Shown: positions 39,780 through 49,037, counted from the stretch's first letter. The stretch is 54,448 bases of DNA from Candidatus Coproplasma excrementigallinarum (GCA_018714625.1 DVNE01000042.1:1-54448); one strand, 5' to 3'. The notes: generated from the letters alone by a model not told the origin. Translations and numbers: made by a program.

Positions 39780-40502
39780 ATGAAAATTTATCCCGCAATA
39801 GATATACGCGGCGGCAACGCCGTAAGGCTGGCGCAAGGCGACTACCAGAGGGAGACGATATATTCGCTCAACCCCGTAGATGTGGCGCGCAAATTCAAGA
39901 CTGCGGGCGCAACCTGCCTGCACGTCGTCGACCTCGACGGCGCGCTCGAGGGCGAGCTCATAAATAAGGATATCATCAAAAAGATAGTCGACGCAACGGG
40001 ACTGTATGTCGAGGCGGGCGGCGGCGTCCGTTCGCTTCAGCGCATAGAGCAGTATTTAAGCGCGGGCGTAAGCAGGGTAATACTCGGCTCGGCGGCTGTG
40101 GAAAACTTTTCGCTGGTAGTCGACGCCGTAAAATTTTTCGGCGGCAAGGTGGCCGTGGGGGTAGACGCGCTTGACGGCAAAGTTGCCGTGCACGGCTGGA
40201 AGGAGGTCACCGACAAGGACGGCATCGACTTCTGCAAAAAACTGCACGAAGTGGGCGTGCATACGGTAATTTACACCGATATCTCGCGCGACGGAATGCT
40301 CGGCGGCACCAATCTCGCCGTCTATGAAGAGCTCACCAAAATCAAGGGAATGAGGATAATTGCCTCGGGCGGAATAACTCACATTGAAGAAATCAAAAAG
40401 CTCGCCGCCATGAACGTGCGCGGCGTAGTACTCGGCAAGGCACTCTACGACGGAGTGCTCAACCTTGAACAGACTATAAAAGAGTGTCAGGATGTTAGCT
40501 AA
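39780..40502 (+). CDS. hisA: ProFAR isomerase
   Basis: The 240-residue TIM-barrel enzyme isomerises ProFAR to [24 protein letters not shown] holds the first catalytic Asp. [14 protein letters not shown] holds the second. VEAGGGVRS and IASGGI are phosphate-binding loops. GAGGT lies about nine bases upstream of the ATG. The gene overlaps hisF by 11 bases, as expected for these related barrels that act in succession. Confidence 0.97.
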   Translation: MKIYPAIDIRGGNAVRLAQGDYQRETIYSLNPVDVARKFKTAGATCLHVVDLDGALEGELINKDIIKKIVDATGLYVEAGGGVRSLQRIEQYLSAGVSRVILGSAAVENFSLVVDAVKFFGGKVAVGVDALDGKVAVHGWKEVTDKDGIDFCKKLHEVGVHTVIYTDISRDGMLGGTNLAVYEELTKIKGMRIIASGGITHIEEIKKLAAMNVRGVVLGKALYDGVLNLEQTIKECQDVS

Positions 40503-41250
40503 AAGAATAATCCCCTGCCTCGACGTGCGCGACGGCATGGTGGTAAAGGGAAAAAATTTCGAGGGCATAAAAGAGGTTGAGTCGCCCGTGGCGCTCGCGC
40601 AGAAGTATAATCTCTCGGGTGCGGACGAGCTGGTATTTTACGATATCACCGCCTCTGCGGAGGGGCGCTCGCTGTTCACCGATACGCTCAAAGAGGTGGC
40701 CTCCTGCATATTCATACCCCTAACCGTTGGCGGCGGCATAAATTCGCTCGCCGATTTCGACAGGGTTTTAAAGTGCGGAGCGGATAAAGTAAGCGTAAAT
40801 TCGGGCGCGATAGCCGACCCCACGCTCATAGGCCGCGCCGCCAAACTGTACGGCGACCAGTGCGTAGTGCTCTCCATGGACGTAAAGCGCGTAGACGGCA
40901 AATTCACCGTCTTTTCGCACGGCGGCAGAATCAACACCGGCATAGACGCAGAGGAGTGGGCGTACCGCGGCCAGGAAGAGGGCGCGGGCGAGCTTGTGCT
41001 CAACAGCATAGATACCGACGGCGTCAAGGGCGGTTTCGACTGCGAAATGTTGCAAAAGGTGTGCGCAAGGTTGAAAATACCCGTGATAGCCAGCGGCGGT
41101 GCGGGCAAAAAGGAAGACTTTTTGCAGCTTTTCAAAACCGTTCCCCAAGCGGATGCGGGGCTTGCGGCCTCTGTTTTCCACTTCGGCGAAATAAATATAG
41201 AGCAGCTCAAGCTCTATCTTGCCGAAAACGGCATACATATGCGCGTCTGA
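40492..41250 (+). CDS. hisF: Imidazole glycerol phosphate synthase, cyclase subunit
   Basis: The 252-residue TIM barrel is the cyclase subunit of HisH-His[17 protein letters not shown] carries the first catalytic Asp and [13 protein letters not shown] the second. VGGGI and [11 protein letters not shown] are phosphate loops. It produces IGP and AICAR, the latter feeding purine synthesis. It overlaps hisA and is followed 59 bases later by hisIE. Confidence 0.97.
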   Translation: MLAKRIIPCLDVRDGMVVKGKNFEGIKEVESPVALAQKYNLSGADELVFYDITASAEGRSLFTDTLKEVASCIFIPLTVGGGINSLADFDRVLKCGADKVSVNSGAIADPTLIGRAAKLYGDQCVVLSMDVKRVDGKFTVFSHGGRINTGIDAEEWAYRGQEEGAGELVLNSIDTDGVKGGFDCEMLQKVCARLKIPVIASGGAGKKEDFLQLFKTVPQADAGLAASVFHFGEINIEQLKLYLAENGIHMRV

Positions 41251-41309
41251 AAGAAAAAATAAAATTAACCCCGATATATGGCCTGACGAATAATTTTTAA
41301 GGAGCATTT

Positions 41310-41969
41310 ATGAAGCTTTTGGATCTCGATAAACTGGTGTTCGATAAAGACGGGCTCATCCCCGCCGTGGTGCAGGATTTTTACACCAAAAAGGTACTCA
41401 CCGTGGCGTATATGAACAGGGAGAGCCTTGAAATAAGCATGAAGCGCAAACTCACCTGCTTCTGGTCGCGTTCGCGCAAGGAGCTGTGGCTTAAGGGCGA
41501 AACTTCGGGCAACTTCCAGCACATAGTCTCCATCACTGCCGACTGCGATTACGACAGCCTTGTGGTGGAGGTGGTAAAGGACGGTCCCGCCTGCCATCTC
41601 GGCACGGACAGCTGCTTTTCCAACCCCGTGTTCGAGGACGAGGATTCCGATGCCGACGGTTTCAGCATAGACGGCCTCTACGAGCTGCTCGTAGGCAGAA
41701 AGGTCAATCCCAAGGAGGGCTCTTACACCTCCTACCTCTTCGATAAAGGTATAGATAAAATCCTCAAAAAGGTGGGCGAGGAGTGCACCGAGGTAGTCAT
41801 AGCCGGCAAGGGCGGCGACAAGGAGGAAACAATTTTTGAAATTTCCGACCTCGTCTACCACGTGCTTGTGCTCATGGTGGAGTACGGAATAACGCCCTCC
41901 GACATAAAGGCACAGCTGGCTTCGCGCCACGTTGTCGATAAAAAGGTAAAGCAGGAGAGGATGAAGTAA
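41310..41969 (+). CDS. hisIE: Bifunctional phosphoribosyl-AMP cyclohydrolase / phosphoribosyl-ATP pyrophosphatase
   Basis: The 219-residue protein carries both steps two and three of the pathway. The N-terminal HisI half has MNRESLEISMKRKLTCFWSRSR, GETSGN and the metal-binding DCDYDSL segment. The C-terminal HisE half (about residues 125-219) has a helical pyrophosphatase fold with KVGEECTEVVIAGK and ISDLVYHVLVLM. AAGGAG precedes the ATG. It is the ninth his gene in a row and completes the ring-opening part. Confidence 0.95.
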   Translation: MKLLDLDKLVFDKDGLIPAVVQDFYTKKVLTVAYMNRESLEISMKRKLTCFWSRSRKELWLKGETSGNFQHIVSITADCDYDSLVVEVVKDGPACHLGTDSCFSNPVFEDEDSDADGFSIDGLYELLVGRKVNPKEGSYTSYLFDKGIDKILKKVGEECTEVVIAGKGGDKEETIFEISDLVYHVLVLMVEYGITPSDIKAQLASRHVVDKKVKQERMK

Positions 41970-42000
41970 AATAAGCATAAATTTCAAAGGGGGAATATTT

Positions 42001-42801
42001 ATGTTGATAAAGTCCGACGTGCATATGCACACCACTTTCTGCGACGGCAAGAGCTCAATGGAGGATATGGTAAAGGCCGCTGTTGCCTCAGGTATGGATA
42101 CCGTTGGGATTTCCTTCCACTCATATACCGACTTCGACAGGTCTTACTGTATAAAGGATTACCCCGCATATATGCGCGAATTACTGCGTCTGCGCAGGGA
42201 ATATTCGGGTAAAATATACATACTCGGCGGCGTTGAACTCGACCTCTACGGCGAACTGCCGCCGGAATATGACTATACGATAGGTTCAGTCCACTATCTG
42301 AAGGTTGGTGACAGCTATATCCCAGTGGACGACAGCGCGGAAAAGTTTATCGAAGGCGTGAACGAATTTTTCGGCGGCGACGTGTATGCCGCGTGCGAGC
42401 GCTACTATGAAGAGGTAGAGGAGCTTGCGGACGGCATTTCGCCCAACATATACGGCCATTTTGACCTCATTACCCGTTTCAACGGCGAAAATAAACTCTT
42501 CGACGAGGGCAATCTCCGCTATAAAGCGGCCGCCCTCTCTGCGGTGGAAAATCTGCCCGCAGGCGCCGTGGTGGAGGTAAATCTCGGCAGGCTCAACCGC
42601 TATGGCGGCGGCATATACCCCTCCGACTGGCTCATACGCGAGATGGTTCTGCGCGGTTGCAGGTTTATGCTCTCTTCAGACGCGCACACTGCTTCAGGCG
42701 TAGGCGCAGGCTTCGACGAGGCGTGCGCAAAGCTCAGGCGGCTGGGCGTCAGGTCGCTCGTAAGGTTTATGGGCGACAGGCTCGTCCGCGTTGAAATATA
42801 A
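42001..42801 (+). CDS. hisJ: Histidinol-phosphatase, PHP family
   Basis: The 266-residue protein is a PHP-type metal-dependent phosphatase. DVHMHTTFCDGKSS and the later GHFDLITRF and SSDAHTASGVG segments carry the metal ligands. Its place at the end of a his operon whose HisB lacks a phosphatase domain makes histinol-phosphate phosphatase the natural function, which closes the pathway. The start ATG follows AAGGGGG by about eight bases. A terminator ends the operon at 42885. Confidence 0.92.
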   Translation: MLIKSDVHMHTTFCDGKSSMEDMVKAAVASGMDTVGISFHSYTDFDRSYCIKDYPAYMRELLRLRREYSGKIYILGGVELDLYGELPPEYDYTIGSVHYLKVGDSYIPVDDSAEKFIEGVNEFFGGDVYAACERYYEEVEELADGISPNIYGHFDLITRFNGENKLFDEGNLRYKAAALSAVENLPAGAVVEVNLGRLNRYGGGIYPSDWLIREMVLRGCRFMLSSDAHTASGVGAGFDEACAKLRRLGVRSLVRFMGDRLVRVEI

Positions 42802-42884
42802 AGCCGCTGCGCAGTTTTTGCAGCAATTTTATGGCTTTTGCGCCTTAACGGTATGTGCATAACTTTAGTTCAGAATTTTTAAGC

Positions 42885-42907
42885 AAAGGGGCGTCTGCCC
42901 CTTTTTT
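42885..42907 (+). terminator. Terminator of the his operon
   Basis: An 8-bp stem, AAAGGGGC with GCCCCTTT, has a GTCT loop and is followed by a T run to 42907. Confidence 0.92.
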
Positions 42908-43005
42908 ATTTTCAGTCCTATCGGCTTTTGCTGACGGAATTTTCGCCATAAACCGCGCAGTTTTTTGTGCAAAAAGGTGAAAGCGCGGTGTAATTTTGGG
43001 TTAAC

Positions 43006-43068
43006 TTTGGTGATTGTACCAAAAGAGTGAAAAATAGCGTTGCTTTTTACGCTTTACTATGCTAAAAT
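43006..43068 (+). promoter_or_regulatory. Promoter of trpS with an upstream palindrome
   Basis: TTGCTT (43040-43045), a 17-bp spacer and TAAAAT (43063-43068). A perfect inverted repeat, TTTGGT-N6-ACCAAA (43006-43023), ends 16 bp before the -35 and may be an operator. No T-box element is seen in the short leader. Confidence 0.55.
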
Positions 43069-43133
43069 ATTTTCATATAGTAAAAATTTTACATTGCCGA
43101 TTTTAATTTTTTTTATTTAAAGTGTGTAATATT

Positions 43134-44159
43134 ATGGAAGAAGTTACTTTATCGCCCGAAGGGCAGGCAAAAAAGGCGCTCTATTCTGCAGTGCAGCCCA
43201 CCAACGCGCTCACCATAGGCAACTACATCGGCGCAATACGCAATATGGTTGCAATGCAGGACGAATACAACTGCTACTTTGCAGTGGCCAACATGCACGC
43301 CATAACGGTGAGGCAGGTGCCCGCGGAGCTGCGCAAAAATACCCTTGCAGTGCTCGCGCTGTATATGGCGTGCGGCATAGACCCAAAAAAATGCACGCTG
43401 TACGTGCAGTCGCACGTGCCCTGCCACGCAGAGCTTGCGTGGGTGCTCAATACCTTCACCTATGTCGGCGAAATGGAGCGTATGACGCAGTTCAAGGATA
43501 AGAGTGCAAAACACGCCGATAATATAAACATGGGGCTTATGGATTACCCCGTCCTCATGGCGGCGGACATCCTTCTCTACAAGGCGGACGTCGTGCCCGT
43601 GGGCATAGACCAGCGCCAGCACCTTGAAATCACGCGCGATATTGCCACGCGTTTCAACAACATATATTCCCCCACGTTTGTCGTGCCCGAGGGCGTATAT
43701 CCCAAGGTCGGCGCAAAGATAGGCGACCTTTTAGAGCCCACCAAGAAGATGAGCAAGTCCTCTGAAATTCAGACGGGCACGGTATTTTTAAGCGACGATA
43801 AGGATACGGTTCTACGCAAGTTCCGCCGCGCCGTGACCGACAGCGAAAACGAAATACGCTACGACCCCGACAACAAGCCCGGCGTAAGCAATCTTATCTC
43901 TATATACACTGCCTTTACGGGCAAGAGCATAGAGGAGACCGAGCGCGAATTTGCAGGCGTGGGCTACGGCGATTTCAAGCTTGCCGTAGGCGAGGCCGTC
44001 GCAGAAAAGACCGTACCTCTGCAGAAGGAGCAGGCACGTCTGCTTGCCGATAAGGATTACTTAAGCTCCGTGCTCAAAGAGGGCGCGGCCAAGGCATATA
44101 AAGTGGCTTCGTCCACGCTTGCAAAGGTATACCGCAAAATAGGTTTTTACCAGCTTTAA
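43134..44159 (+). CDS. trpS: Tryptophanyl-tRNA synthetase
   Basis: The 341-residue class I synthetase charges tRNA-Trp. The HIGH-type motif reads TIGNYIGA, the KMSKS loop is TKKMSKSS, and GMDQ-type sequence reads GIDQRQHLEITRDIA. Length is normal for the family. The ATG at 43134 is chosen since the frame's earlier start (43122) is a non-ATG codon without support. No strong Shine-Dalgarno sequence is present, only AAAGTG. It probably starts a transcript continuing into the DUF5685 gene nine bases downstream. Confidence 0.97.
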   Translation: MEEVTLSPEGQAKKALYSAVQPTNALTIGNYIGAIRNMVAMQDEYNCYFAVANMHAITVRQVPAELRKNTLAVLALYMACGIDPKKCTLYVQSHVPCHAELAWVLNTFTYVGEMERMTQFKDKSAKHADNINMGLMDYPVLMAADILLYKADVVPVGIDQRQHLEITRDIATRFNNIYSPTFVVPEGVYPKVGAKIGDLLEPTKKMSKSSEIQTGTVFLSDDKDTVLRKFRRAVTDSENEIRYDPDNKPGVSNLISIYTAFTGKSIEETEREFAGVGYGDFKLAVGEAVAEKTVPLQKEQARLLADKDYLSSVLKEGAAKAYKVASSTLAKVYRKIGFYQL

Positions 44160-44168
44160 GGTGTTAAT

Positions 44169-45053
44169 ATGTTCGGATATATCGGACCAGACAGACCATA
44201 CCTCTTCATAAAGGACGAAACGCTGTATAAGGCGCTGTACTGCGGGGTATGCAGGTCAATCAGCGCAGAGTGCGGCCAGCTTGCGCGCACGGCGCTCACA
44301 TACGATATAGCCTTTATGTCTGCCCTTATGCACAACATAATGGGCAAGGACGTAAAAATAGTAAAAAGGCGCTGTCCCCTTCACCCCATAGTCAGGCGGC
44401 CTATGACCGAGCGCGACGAAGTGACCCGTCTGCTGGCCTGCGTGAACACGGCGCTTGCGTACCAGAAGTTTTCTGACGACAAGGCCGACGGCGAAGCGCG
44501 CGGCGTACTCAGATTTCTTTACAGTAAGGGCTATAAGCGCGCGCTTAAAAAGCATCCGCGCGTAATAAGCATAATAGAGGAGGGCATGGCTGCGCAGGCC
44601 GCGCTCGAAAAGGATGGCTGCGCCATTATAGATATGGCGTGCGAACCTTCGGCGGTTATGATGCAGAAGCTCTCTGAATACGTACTCGGCGAATACGCAA
44701 CCGAGCATACCTCGGCGCTGATGTACGCGATAGGCAAGTGGATATACCTTGCGGACGCGCTCGACGACTACGATAAAGACGTAAAAAAAGGCAGGTATAA
44801 CGTGTTGCACATTGCCTACGGAGCAAAGACCAGGGCGGAGGCTGTAAAAAAACAGGAGAGCGAGCTGATTTTTATTTTCGACAGTCTGTTTGCGGATATG
44901 CGCTATCGCCTGGCGAACATAAAATTTTATTTCAATCACGACCTGACCGATAATATAATTCTGCGCGGCATACCGCTAAAAACGCGCGAACTTGTATACG
45001 GTGCGGCCGCCTGCGGGAGAACAGAGAAAAAAAATGAAGAAGTCCAATCTTGA
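44169..45053 (+). CDS. DUF5685 family protein
   Basis: The 294-residue protein matches DUF5685, a Clostridia family of unknown role. The N-terminus MFGYIGPDRPYLFIKDETL leads into YKALYCGVCRSISAECGQLARTALTYD. Conserved Cys residues (CGVC, RCPLHP) and the later DALDDYDKDVKKGRYN motif recall Asp-rich helical enzymes such as isoprenoid synthases, but this is only a resemblance. It overlaps the next gene, a J-domain-like protein, by 20 bases. This pairing suggests that the two act together. Confidence 0.85.
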   Translation: MFGYIGPDRPYLFIKDETLYKALYCGVCRSISAECGQLARTALTYDIAFMSALMHNIMGKDVKIVKRRCPLHPIVRRPMTERDEVTRLLACVNTALAYQKFSDDKADGEARGVLRFLYSKGYKRALKKHPRVISIIEEGMAAQAALEKDGCAIIDMACEPSAVMMQKLSEYVLGEYATEHTSALMYAIGKWIYLADALDDYDKDVKKGRYNVLHIAYGAKTRAEAVKKQESELIFIFDSLFADMRYRLANIKFYFNHDLTDNIILRGIPLKTRELVYGAAACGRTEKKNEEVQS

Positions 45054-45657
45054 ACTTTTAGGCCTTACTGAAGGCGCAACTGAAGACGATATAAAGGAGG
45101 CGTATTCGCGCCTCCGCGCAAAATATCTTGAAGACCGTTTCAAGGACGGCGAAGAGGGCAACGAGGCTGCCCGTATGCTAACCAAGCTCGATACAGCATA
45201 CAACGAGCTTATGAGCGAACTTTCTGAAGACCCGAACATGTCCGGCGGCGGCACTTCATTCGAAAAAGTGGAGGAGTGCATCCGTTCGGGTGATATTCAG
45301 GAAGCGCAGCGCGTGCTCGACTCTTTCAACGAAAGAAACGGCCGCTGGCACTATCTGCAGAGCGTGGTATTCTATAAAAAGAGCTGGATGAACGAAAGTA
45401 AAAAACAGCTCGAAATCGCTATGCAGCTCGAGCCGGACAACGAAAAATACAAGGACGCATACCGCAAACTCAACGAAAGGCTGAAGAGCACTTCGCAGCA
45501 GGCGCAAAACCCCACGGGCGGGCAGCAGGGCGTATACCAGGGTCAGACAATGCAGTCGCCCTCAGACGAGCAGATGGGCGGAAACTTCTGCTCGTGGTGC
45601 ATACAGTGCTGCGCGCTCAATATGTGCCTCAATATGCTGTGCAGCTGTTGCAGATAA
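45034..45657 (+). CDS. J-domain-like protein with TPR-like repeat and Cys-rich tail
   Basis: The 207-residue protein starts with a DnaJ-like region (LLGLTEGATEDDIKEAYSRL, then RAKYLEDRF), but the HPD tripeptide that stimulates Hsp70 is replaced by LED. A TPR-like segment follows at about 70-155 (IQEAQRVLDSFNERN and KKQLEIAMQLEPDNEKYKDA). Residues 190-207 contain eight cysteines in NFCSWCIQCC and later NMLCSCCR. The tail may bind metal or be lipidated or membrane-associated. The start at 45034 lies inside the upstream DUF5685 gene, with GGGAG upstream. Without HPD, canonical co-chaperone action is unlikely. Confidence 0.8.
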   Translation: MKKSNLELLGLTEGATEDDIKEAYSRLRAKYLEDRFKDGEEGNEAARMLTKLDTAYNELMSELSEDPNMSGGGTSFEKVEECIRSGDIQEAQRVLDSFNERNGRWHYLQSVVFYKKSWMNESKKQLEIAMQLEPDNEKYKDAYRKLNERLKSTSQQAQNPTGGQQGVYQGQTMQSPSDEQMGGNFCSWCIQCCALNMCLNMLCSCCR

Positions 45658-45707
45658 GCTGGCTGCCCAGGCGCCTTTTCTGAGTGCGCGCGTGCCGCAA
45701 TGGCAGT

Positions 45708-46742
45708 ATGGAAAATAAAAATTCAGACAAGGGAAGCGGACTGTCCGAAGAAAAACACCGCTCTCCCGAATATGATAAAAACAGCCGCAACAATAAAAAC
45801 GATGCGGAATATGCCGCAACTGATGGGCAGGACGGCGCACAGTCAACCGATGTGAACGGTGCAGACGGTGCGGCTAAGTCAACCGAAAGTCGCGGGCAGG
45901 ACGGCGCTGTACAGCAGGAAACGTCCGAGGCGGTCGGCGCACAGCCTTCAGAGGAGCGCGGGCTCAAAAAAGACAGCGGCGCGGAAAAAAGTACCGTTCA
46001 GCCGTTGCCGCCCGCAAATTCTGCGGACGACCCCTTCGGGGGCGAGTTCGGCCTGCTTGAAAGCAGTACGCAAATTAAAGGGAAAGGGTCTGCAAATTCC
46101 CATACAGACGGACAGAAGTCTGAGGGTGAGCAGCTGCGCGGCGGAAAAAAGCGCAGGTTTGTGCTGTGGGAAAGGCCGCAGCCGCTGCCAAAGCAAAAGT
46201 ATTCGCGCTCTTTTATGATTGCGCTCTCGGCAATCTCCTGCGCGTTTGCGGCAATCTTTCTATCGCTCGGCGTGCTCAGCAACGTGCTTGTTGCCACTGG
46301 CTACATAATAGCCGAAGTTGCGCTGATGGCGCCCCTTTCAAAGCGGTTTTATCTGGGCGATTTCCTCGCCTATCTCGGCACGGTGTTGCTTGCCGTGCTG
46401 CTCGGCGCGCTCGGCCAGTTCTGGTCGCTCGTGCCGTTCGTCATGTTTTTCGGACTGCACCCTATGTTCAACGCCTTTCAGCTCCGCTTTAAGCTCAACA
46501 GGTGGATAGCGCTGGTATTCAAAATGTTATGGTTCGACGCAACGCTGTATGTGGCATATCTCGTTGTATTCAAAGGCGTGCTCGGGGCGGGTTCGGATTA
46601 CTCGGCATTCTTTGACTTTGTAAATAAATACATCTGGCTGTTCATAGCCGTATTGGGTTCGCTCTTTTTATGGTTCTACGACTACGTCATGTTCAAAACG
46701 CAGGTGTGGGTGAACAGACTGGTCGGCAAAATAAAAAAGTAA
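45708..46742 (+). CDS. Membrane protein with long disordered N-terminus, function unknown
   Basis: The 344-residue protein has a disordered, Gly/Ser/Asp/Gln-rich N-terminus of about 150 residues with repeated GQDGA and TESRGQ motifs. Five to six membrane helices follow, with charged loops such as PLSKRFYLGDFLA, and a basic end, NRLVGKIKK. The membrane half resembles small substrate-binding membrane proteins, but no family was recognised. The ATG at 45708 lacks a clear Shine-Dalgarno. It is followed by a strong hairpin at 46770. Confidence 0.65.
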   Translation: MENKNSDKGSGLSEEKHRSPEYDKNSRNNKNDAEYAATDGQDGAQSTDVNGADGAAKSTESRGQDGAVQQETSEAVGAQPSEERGLKKDSGAEKSTVQPLPPANSADDPFGGEFGLLESSTQIKGKGSANSHTDGQKSEGEQLRGGKKRRFVLWERPQPLPKQKYSRSFMIALSAISCAFAAIFLSLGVLSNVLVATGYIIAEVALMAPLSKRFYLGDFLAYLGTVLLAVLLGALGQFWSLVPFVMFFGLHPMFNAFQLRFKLNRWIALVFKMLWFDATLYVAYLVVFKGVLGAGSDYSAFFDFVNKYIWLFIAVLGSLFLWFYDYVMFKTQVWVNRLVGKIKK

Positions 46743-46769
46743 CGGCGGCGGAATTTCAGCAAATAATGT

Positions 46770-46801
46770 GCCGCCCTGCGCGGCACGCGCAGGGCGGCTT
46801 T
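46770..46801 (+). terminator. Hairpin terminator just before the RlmD-type gene
   Basis: A 13-bp perfect stem (46770-46782 with 46786-46798) has a GCA loop and is followed by TTTATATA. It lies only seven bases before the next gene's ATG. Confidence 0.7.
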
Positions 46802-46805
46802 ATAT

Positions 46806-48197
46806 ATGCAAAAAAATCAGGTATTCATTTCAACTGCATCGGGCTACGGCACGGAGGGAGAGGCGGTCTTCCGCCAGGATGGCACTTCGGTGTTCGTCCC
46901 CTTCTGTATCGACGGCGAGGAGGCCGAGGTAAAGGTGCTCGCCGTAAAGGGCGGGGCGGCGTACGGCAAGTGTATGCGCGTAATAAAGCCCTCGCCCCAC
47001 CGCGTAACGCCCGAGTGCGGCGTGTTCGGCAAGTGCGGCGGCTGCCGCCTTCAGCATATGGACTACCCCTCGCAGCTGGCTTTCAAAACGCTGCTCGTAA
47101 AAAACGCGCTCAAAAAAATAGGCGGAATAGATACCGAAGTGCTGCCCGCCCGTCCGAGCGGTGCGCAGTATGCCTACCGCAACAAGCTTGTACTGCCCGT
47201 CGGCAGGGATGAGGACGGCAATACGGTAATCGGATTTTACGCCGCGCGCAGCCACCGCATTGTCCCCGTGAGCGACTGTCCCATTCAGGCAGGCTGGTGC
47301 GCAGACGTAATCTCCGCCATGAAGAGGTATTTAGGCGACGCGAGCCTCACAGGCTATGACGAGCTCACCCGCAGGGGCGATATACGCCGCATTGCGGTAA
47401 GGGAGGCGGACGGAAAGTTTATTGCCGTGCTCGTTGCCGCGCACAAGGTTGACGCAAGACCTCTCGCTGAAATTTTAAAGAGCCGCCTGGGCGACGTAAC
47501 GCTGCTGCTCAACATAAACAACTCTGAGGGCAACGTCATATTCGGTGAAGAGTTTACCGCCGTCTGCGGAGACGGATTTTTCGAGGCCGAGGATATGGGC
47601 ATAAAGTTCCGTGCGGGGGCAAACACCTTTTTGCAGGTGAACGACGGCGTAAGAACGGAGCTTTACCAAAAGATTGTTGAGGAGGCGGGAGGCGACTGCG
47701 TTGCCGCCGACCTTTACAGCGGAGGCGGAATGCTCACGGTGCTGCTTGCGCGCGCCTGCACCGCGGCCTACGGAATAGAGGTCGTGCCCGAGGCCTCGGC
47801 ATGCGCGGACGAGCTGAAAGAGCTCAACGGCCTCTCGGACAGAATGTTCAACATCTGCGGCACGGTGGAGGAAAAGCTGCCTGCGCTCTTTTCACAGCTT
47901 GCTGGCAGGAAAAAAGTTATCGTGTGCGACCCTCCCAGAAAGGGCATGGAGCGCTCCGTGTGCGAGGCGGTCAGGGCAAGCGATGCCGACAAGGTCATAC
48001 TCGTATCCTGCAACCCCGCAACGCTTGCGCGCGACCTCGGAATAATACTCGGCACTTTGAAGGAAGAGGGCGGCGTACTCAAAAAGACCCCCGAATATGC
48101 CGCAAATACTCCCTATACTTTAAAGTATGTTCAGCCGTACGATATGTTCCCGCAGACAAAGTGGTGCGAAACTGTTGCCGTGCTTTCTAAGAATTGA
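46806..48197 (+). CDS. rlmD: 23S rRNA (uracil-5)-methyltransferase, RlmD/RlmCD type
   Basis: The 463-residue protein has a TRAM domain at the N-terminus, an iron-sulphur cluster motif (CGVFGKCGGC plus a later SDCPI) and a SAM-binding methyltransferase core with DLYSGGGMLTVLLA. The catalytic Cys is in VSCNPATLARDL and the DPPRKGME motif is intact. It methylates uridines of 23S rRNA (positions 747 or 1939 in E. coli numbering). No Shine-Dalgarno sequence is visible: the stem of a strong hairpin occupies the region 8-36 bases upstream of the ATG. This suggests a leaderless or structure-controlled start. Confidence 0.88.
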   Translation: MQKNQVFISTASGYGTEGEAVFRQDGTSVFVPFCIDGEEAEVKVLAVKGGAAYGKCMRVIKPSPHRVTPECGVFGKCGGCRLQHMDYPSQLAFKTLLVKNALKKIGGIDTEVLPARPSGAQYAYRNKLVLPVGRDEDGNTVIGFYAARSHRIVPVSDCPIQAGWCADVISAMKRYLGDASLTGYDELTRRGDIRRIAVREADGKFIAVLVAAHKVDARPLAEILKSRLGDVTLLLNINNSEGNVIFGEEFTAVCGDGFFEAEDMGIKFRAGANTFLQVNDGVRTELYQKIVEEAGGDCVAADLYSGGGMLTVLLARACTAAYGIEVVPEASACADELKELNGLSDRMFNICGTVEEKLPALFSQLAGRKKVIVCDPPRKGMERSVCEAVRASDADKVILVSCNPATLARDLGIILGTLKEEGGVLKKTPEYAANTPYTLKYVQPYDMFPQTKWCETVAVLSKN

Positions 48198-48236
48198 TGT
48201 AAGCATAAAAAATTACTGCGGTGAGGGAGAAAGAAC

Positions 48237-48707
48237 GTGATAGAATTTTATGGTTATGTAAACGGACAAGCTATTGCGGTCAATAATCATAAAAATCTTA
48301 TAAATATTTTTTATGTGTTGCTTTTGCCTGCAATCATTCTTTCGGTATTTGCCATTCTGTTTTATCCGCTTGCTATGATTGTGATATGGCTGGCTCCCGC
48401 TTTGTTTTTAATTTTTTCATATCTGGCTTTTGCGTTTCAACGGTATGACGATAAATATTTTCTCGCAGGAACGAAGAAGGTACATACCATCCGAATGGAA
48501 AACGGGTGCGTTTATGTGGATAAAAAGCAATGCAAGCACATCAAAAAATGCCTGTTATATAAGTATAAAAAATACATACTTTTCATTCTGAACGATAGAT
48601 TTTACCTCGTTCCGAATGAGGCTTATACTGTAGGCGGAAAAAACGAATTTTTTCTTCTATTCAAAAGGCAGGTTCTGAATAAATTTGTTTTAAAAAGTAA
48701 ATCATAA
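48237..48707 (+). CDS. Small membrane protein with PH-like C-terminal half, AT-rich
   Basis: The 156-residue protein has two adjacent transmembrane helices (about 25-47 and 49-69) followed by a soluble domain of about 85 residues with KKVHTIRMENGCVYVDKKQC. This layout fits YcxB-like proteins, but the match is not certain. It starts at GTG with GAGGGAG ten bases upstream. The codon choice is clearly more AT-rich than that of neighbouring genes (many tat, ttt and aaa codons), so it may have been acquired recently. It has no evident operon partner. Confidence 0.6.
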   Translation: MIEFYGYVNGQAIAVNNHKNLINIFYVLLLPAIILSVFAILFYPLAMIVIWLAPALFLIFSYLAFAFQRYDDKYFLAGTKKVHTIRMENGCVYVDKKQCKHIKKCLLYKYKKYILFILNDRFYLVPNEAYTVGGKNEFFLLFKRQVLNKFVLKSKS

Positions 48708-49037
48708 CCCGCAGACTATGTCTGAAATGTGGTTTGACAGTGAGTTGACATTAAAATTAATTACTTATTTTCAAGTAAAAATATATTTTGGAATAAAAAT
48801 TTGCCGTCACAACACTAGCCGTGCTTAAAAGGAAGTAAACGCGCTTTAACGGCGCGCCGAATAAAAATAGCGCGGCGCAAAAACGCGATTGCTTAATTGC
48901 ACCCAGGAGATAAAGTAAACCAAACCAAAAAGCAATACAGCCGCGTGAAATTGCGCGGGCAAAATATAGTTTATATGTCTGCAAACAACTTGTTTGCCGC
49001 ATATATGCGGGCGGATTTGCCTTAATGAGGAGAGGAT
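48708..49037. other. Intergenic region with tandem TTGACA and short hairpins
   Basis: TTGACA occurs twice, at 48734-48739 and 48745-48750, eleven bases apart. No clear -10 follows either copy. Short palindromes GCAAAC-N5-GTTTGC (48981-48997) and CCGCATATATGCGG (48997-49010) lie before the next gene. No protein gene is seen. Confidence 0.4.

Noticed and set aside
42908-43133. T-box riboswitch before trpS
   Set aside because: No GGTGG-type antiterminator bulge or specifier stem is visible and the leader after the promoter is too short.
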